Assembly (NCBI RefSeq): GCF_001306455.1
Contig: NZ_LGTQ01000009.1
Location: 496,001-560,000 of the forward strand
Source: Jiulongibacter sediminis
GTDB taxonomy: Bacteria > Bacteroidota > Bacteroidia > Cytophagales > Spirosomataceae
Length of the DNA: 64,000 nt
Reading direction: 5' to 3'
Shown here: in pieces, positions 60,583-64,000 of the stretch
Layout of the letters: every line of letters starts with the position of its first letter
Numbering within the stretch: the stretch's first letter is position 1
Translations under genes and position numbers: made by a program
The notes under the pieces: model-generated
Database searches by the model: none
The model's input: only the letters and a program-made list of their open reading frames with translations
Told to the model about the DNA's origin: nothing

Positions 60583-62457
60583 ATGAAGAAACAATATCTG
60601 CTGACGGTCTTGGCCGTTTTTACTTTTCAATTGCTCACCGCCCAGCAAATCCATGGAGATTTACAAAAGTGGCATAAAGTCACTCTTGATTTTGAAGGAC
60701 CGATGTCTGCTGAGCTGGCTAATCCCAATCCTTTTACCGATTATCGACTTGATGTCACGTTTAGCCATGAGAGTGGTGCCCCGGTTCTGAAAGTTCCCGG
60801 ATTCTTTGCGGCCGACGGGCAGGCTGAAAATACCTCAGCGACTTCTGGAAATTCTTGGCGGGTACATTTTGCTCCGCCAAAAGAAGGGCAATGGAAATAT
60901 GAGGTATCTTTTAAGTTTGGCGAAAATATTGTCTTTTCAGATGATGGAGCCTCAGCTGGTTACATGGATGGACAAACTGGAAGTTTTGAGGTCAAGCCCT
61001 CAGACAAACAATGGCCCGATAACCGCTCAAAAGGCCGTTTAGAATACATAGGAACCCGCTATCTTAAATGGGCTGAAACCGGTAAAAGCTTTCTGAAAAC
61101 CGGAGCCGATTCGCCAGAAAACGCTCTGCATTACGAGGATTTCGATGGGACATTAGATGCCAATCGAAAATTAGATTTAGTGGAAGAGCATCAGCATTTG
61201 TTGAAAGACTGGCAACCTCACGCCCGCGATTATGACTCAGCCGCTCAGCCATATACCTGGCAAAATGGAAAAGGAAAGAATATCCTGGGTATGGTCAATT
61301 ATTTGGCTGAAACCGGGGTGAATGCCTTCTCTTTTCTAACTTTTTCGGCGGACGGCGATGATGGTTTTGTACACCCCTATGTAGTGAAAAACGATTCTGT
61401 TTTTCTGGCAAATCATGAAGGCAATACCACCTGGGAGAATGCTTTGTATCACGACCGATTTGATGTCTCTAAAATGGCCCAGTGGGAAAAGGTATTCAGT
61501 TATGCCGATATGAAAGGGATGTTTTTGCATTTCAAAACCTTCGAAAATGAGAACGTCGGCTTGATGGGTATGGAGCAAATGACCAATGATCGTAAACTCT
61601 ATTACCGCGAGCTGATTGCTCGTTTTGCTCATCATCTGGCTCTGAACTGGAACCTGAGCGAAGAAACCAAAGTGAGCCTGAATGTGATCAGGAATACGGC
61701 TTCTTACATCAGAAACCTTGATCCTTACAAAAACCATGTGGTTCAGCATACTTTTCCTATCGGATACCCAAGTACAGGCCTGATTCGGCCGAATTTTGAG
61801 TATTACCACTATAATCTGGTTGGGTTTCAGTCGGAGCTGACGGGTCTTTCCTTACAATTGCAAAAGAAGGATATTCATGAGCAGGTGAAAAAATGGGTCA
61901 AATTATCGGAGGAATCTGGGAAACCCTGGGCCATCGCTAATGATGAGCAGGGGGATGCTTCTGACGGCGTTACGGTTGACAAATCATACCCTGGTTATAC
62001 CGGAAAAGTGAAGAAAGATAATGCGGAGGAGGTTCGTTACAAGGTGCTTTGGGCTACATTAATGGCCGGTGGCTACGGTACGGAATACTATTACGGCTAC
62101 CAGACAGAGCTTTCTGACCTCACCGCACAGGATCATCGCAGCCGTGCCTTGAAGTACGAACAAGCAGCTATAGCCAGACGTTTCTTTGAGGAACATCTGC
62201 CTTTTGAACAAATGCACTCCATGGATGAGCTGACGGCCAATCCAGACGATTATGTTTTCGCCAAAGAAGGCGAAGTATGTGCGGTTTACATTCCAGACGG
62301 TAAGATCGTCAATTTGAAGCTTCCGGCATCAAAAGGTTGGTCTGTTCAATGGTTCAACCCCAGAACAGGCGAGTTAAGCTCTTCCTCAAAAGTGAACTCC
62401 AAAGGTAAGCTCAATCCACCGGATAAGGAGGACTGGGTAGCTTTGGTGAAGAAATGA
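60583..62457 (+). CDS. DUF5060 glycoside hydrolase-like protein with C-terminal collagen-binding-type domain
   Basis: 624 residues from the ATG at 60583 (signal MKKQYLLTVLAVFTFQLLTAQ); an in-frame GTG 57 bases upstream adds no signal. An N-terminal DUF5060 beta domain (about 28-135, KWHKVTLDFEGP...PPKEGQWKYEVSF) is followed by a TIM-barrel catalytic region (about 150-520) and a small C-terminal domain like the putative collagen-binding domain (AVYIPDGKIVNLKLPASKGWSVQWFNPRTGE). Such enzymes act on plant or algal polysaccharides; the substrate is unknown. Acid candidates are in WNLSEETKVSLN and WAIANDEQGDA. Confidence 0.82.
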   Translation: MKKQYLLTVLAVFTFQLLTAQQIHGDLQKWHKVTLDFEGPMSAELANPNPFTDYRLDVTFSHESGAPVLKVPGFFAADGQAENTSATSGNSWRVHFAPPKEGQWKYEVSFKFGENIVFSDDGASAGYMDGQTGSFEVKPSDKQWPDNRSKGRLEYIGTRYLKWAETGKSFLKTGADSPENALHYEDFDGTLDANRKLDLVEEHQHLLKDWQPHARDYDSAAQPYTWQNGKGKNILGMVNYLAETGVNAFSFLTFSADGDDGFVHPYVVKNDSVFLANHEGNTTWENALYHDRFDVSKMAQWEKVFSYADMKGMFLHFKTFENENVGLMGMEQMTNDRKLYYRELIARFAHHLALNWNLSEETKVSLNVIRNTASYIRNLDPYKNHVVQHTFPIGYPSTGLIRPNFEYYHYNLVGFQSELTGLSLQLQKKDIHEQVKKWVKLSEESGKPWAIANDEQGDASDGVTVDKSYPGYTGKVKKDNAEEVRYKVLWATLMAGGYGTEYYYGYQTELSDLTAQDHRSRALKYEQAAIARRFFEEHLPFEQMHSMDELTANPDDYVFAKEGEVCAVYIPDGKIVNLKLPASKGWSVQWFNPRTGELSSSSKVNSKGKLNPPDKEDWVALVKK

Positions 62458-62591
62458 GGATGATTTAAGTTTCTGATTAATAATTAGTTGCTTTATTTGT
62501 TTTCTTCCATTTTGGAGAAGGCAACCCATTGATAAAAACATCAAAATTAAATCCATTTTTTGCCGACATTTGATTCAATATTCGGTAGCCC

Positions 62592-64000
62592 TTGAAAACA
62601 GTTTTTCACGTCGTCTGTCTCCTTTTTAGTGTAGCCTCTCTGGCTCAGGAGAGTACTATTGTAGAGGAGAAAAGGGAAGCTTTTTATAAGGCAAACGGAG
62701 CTAAAGAGAAGACACTGCTAGGTCTGGATTATCTGGATGTAGTGACCCGCCAAAACCCTGATACCGCAAAGGTGCTCATGCCCAATATATATCAATGGGC
62801 ACTGGAAAGCAAGGATAAACCTCTCATTGGGAGAACGATGCACCAGCAGGGTAATCTGTATCTTTTTGAGAGTCACTATGATAAAGCCGTAGACGCTTAT
62901 TTAGATGCTCTTAGGTTTGCTGAGGAAAATCGGGATCAAAACCGGATCGCCAAGTTGCACAATGCTCTGGCCGTGGCTTATCTGCGAATGGGGCATTCGC
63001 AAGACGTTAAAAGCCTTTACGAGCGTGCAGCAGAGTATTCTGAGCTTTCAATCAAAGAAATAGAGATACTTAGAGATACCATTTTTCTGGTCAACGCTCT
63101 CAATACAAGAGGAGTAATTGCCAATAATGAGGAAGATTATGAAGTGGCTTTCAATGCGTTTCAGAGAGGTCTTCTTTTGGCAGAGATAGTCAATCTGAAA
63201 GCTCCATGGTTGCCGAGTTTGTACAGCAATTCGGCCGAAGTCATTCTCAAATTGAGGAACGATCCTGACAGGGCCATTAGAAATTTGAACAGGGCATTGG
63301 AGCTATATCCTCTTTATGAAGATGAAACCGGACTGGAGCATAGCTACCGCAATTTGGCAGTGGCCTACACCCAGAAAAAGGAGTACGCCAAAGCAGAAAT
63401 GTATGGTAAAATGGCTTTGGAAATAGGCCAGCGGTTCAATGATAAATACCGGATTTTTCTATCTCACAAGGCTCTTTATGAGATTTATGATCAAACCAGC
63501 GATTACCGGAAGGCTCTGGAGCACATGAGGCTTTACAAAATCTACGAAGACAGCACGCTTACGGTCGAAAAGAACCTGGCCATAGCGGAGGTAGAAACAC
63601 GGTATCAAACGGAAAAAAAGGAAGAGGAAATTGCTCAACTGAGTACAGAAAATCGCCGAAGACGCAATCAGTTTATCGGTGCAGGTCTGGCCTCTGTGCT
63701 TTTTTTGGGACTGGCCGGGCTCGCTTTGTTACAGAATCGAAGTATAAAGGTAAAAAACAAGAAGATAGAGGAACAGTCGGGTCAGCTCAAAACCATGATG
63801 CGGGAGCTACACCATCGTGTGAAAAATAACCTAGCGATTGTGAGTAGTCTATTGAAAATTCAATCAAACAGAATGGAAGACGAGACTGCCGTTCAAGCCG
63901 TTTTGCAAGGTCGGCAACGGGTAGATGCCATGTCGCTGATTCACCAGGGATTGTATCACAAAGAGAACGTCTCCCAGGTGAATATGAAGCAGTACATTGG
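62592..64000 (+). CDS. TPR-containing sensor histidine kinase (HisKA_2 type), 3' truncated by window end
   Basis: About 469 residues are visible, starting at a TTG just after an in-frame stop (62586-62588); the signal is KTVFHVVCLLFSVASLAQ. The periplasmic part consists of TPR repeats (YDKAVDAYLDALRFAEENRD, KKEYAKAEMYGKMALEIG), followed by a coiled coil, one membrane helix (about 358-380) and the HisKA_2 dimerisation/phosphoacceptor region with His408 in ELHHRVKNNLAIVSSLLKIQSNR. The HATPase domain lies beyond the window. Such kinases usually pair with a LytTR response regulator. Confidence 0.85.
   Translation, partial: MKTVFHVVCLLFSVASLAQESTIVEEKREAFYKANGAKEKTLLGLDYLDVVTRQNPDTAKVLMPNIYQWALESKDKPLIGRTMHQQGNLYLFESHYDKAVDAYLDALRFAEENRDQNRIAKLHNALAVAYLRMGHSQDVKSLYERAAEYSELSIKEIEILRDTIFLVNALNTRGVIANNEEDYEVAFNAFQRGLLLAEIVNLKAPWLPSLYSNSAEVILKLRNDPDRAIRNLNRALELYPLYEDETGLEHSYRNLAVAYTQKKEYAKAEMYGKMALEIGQRFNDKYRIFLSHKALYEIYDQTSDYRKALEHMRLYKIYEDSTLTVEKNLAIAEVETRYQTEKKEEEIAQLSTENRRRRNQFIGAGLASVLFLGLAGLALLQNRSIKVKNKKIEEQSGQLKTMMRELHHRVKNNLAIVSSLLKIQSNRMEDETAVQAVLQGRQRVDAMSLIHQGLYHKENVSQVNMKQYI

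Noticed and set aside
1-64000. tRNA, rRNA, CRISPR array, transposase, integrase or prophage module
   Set aside because: I looked for regular spacer arrays, conserved rRNA/tRNA motifs and recombinase motifs by eye and found none; small RNAs without strong motifs could be missed.

Overview
The window looks like chromosomal DNA of a Bacteroidota, most likely a Cytophagales-type marine or soil polysaccharide degrader (inference). The supporting signs are a SusC/SusD/SusE locus, many secreted and lipobox-bearing glycan enzymes, a GxxExxY-family pseudogene with its repeats, several TAnnTTTG promoter boxes, weak Shine-Dalgarno signals and some TTG starts. No tRNA, rRNA, CRISPR array, intact transposase or integrase was recognised.

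Layout. 0-3 kb: the 3' end of yicC, a DUF4126 membrane protein, a LexA-like XRE/S24 regulator with its own inverted-repeat operator, a GNAT enzyme and a DUF2927 lipoprotein. 3-10 kb (minus strand): a glutathione peroxidase, MenA, TPR protein and small secreted protein run, then the three-gene proton-translocating transhydrogenase pntAA-pntAB-pntB, whose two spacers hold palindromic repeat debris. 10-17 kb: a DPP-IV-like S9 peptidase, an acetate uptake and activation operon (DUF4212, Na+/acetate symporter, Acs) and a sterol-desaturase-like hydroxylase. 17-26 kb: a short SSB with a divergent zinc-ribbon protein, an M81 peptidase and an RND efflux operon. 26-33 kb: dnaX, which is split into a gamma-length frame and a tau-specific -1 frame at a run of nine A; a sialidase; a second short SSB; repeats around the decayed GxxExxY gene; and recQ. 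35-39 kb (minus strand): a cysteine-rich group (thioredoxin-like protein, secreted protein, DUF2024, MarR regulator with a C-terminal Cys cluster, two CDGSH domains fused to an FMN glutamate-synthase domain). 39-43 kb: small accessory genes, including an AT-rich DUF2971 gene. 43-53 kb (minus strand): a polysaccharide utilisation locus, GH53 endo-galactanase, SusC, SusD, triple-repeat SusE-like protein and GH13 amylase. 53-62 kb: a second glycan cluster with an unassigned glycosidase-like protein, a beta-lactamase-fold hydrolase, a Gfo/Idh/MocA oxidoreductase plus DUF1080 pair, a beta-helix protein and a DUF5060 enzyme. The window ends inside a TPR/HisKA_2 sensor kinase.

Most notable. (1) dnaX appears to make gamma and tau by slippage on nine A. 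(2) The two unlinked ssb genes share about 93 bp of upstream DNA, including an identical 19-base block that folds into a small hairpin. (3) The MarR/CDGSH/thioredoxin group carries repeated copies of a TTAGGAnTCCTAA-like palindrome and looks like a small, possibly undescribed redox-stress regulon. (4) Degenerate intergenic repeats sit in the pnt spacers and appear to have been incorporated into the dnaX linker.
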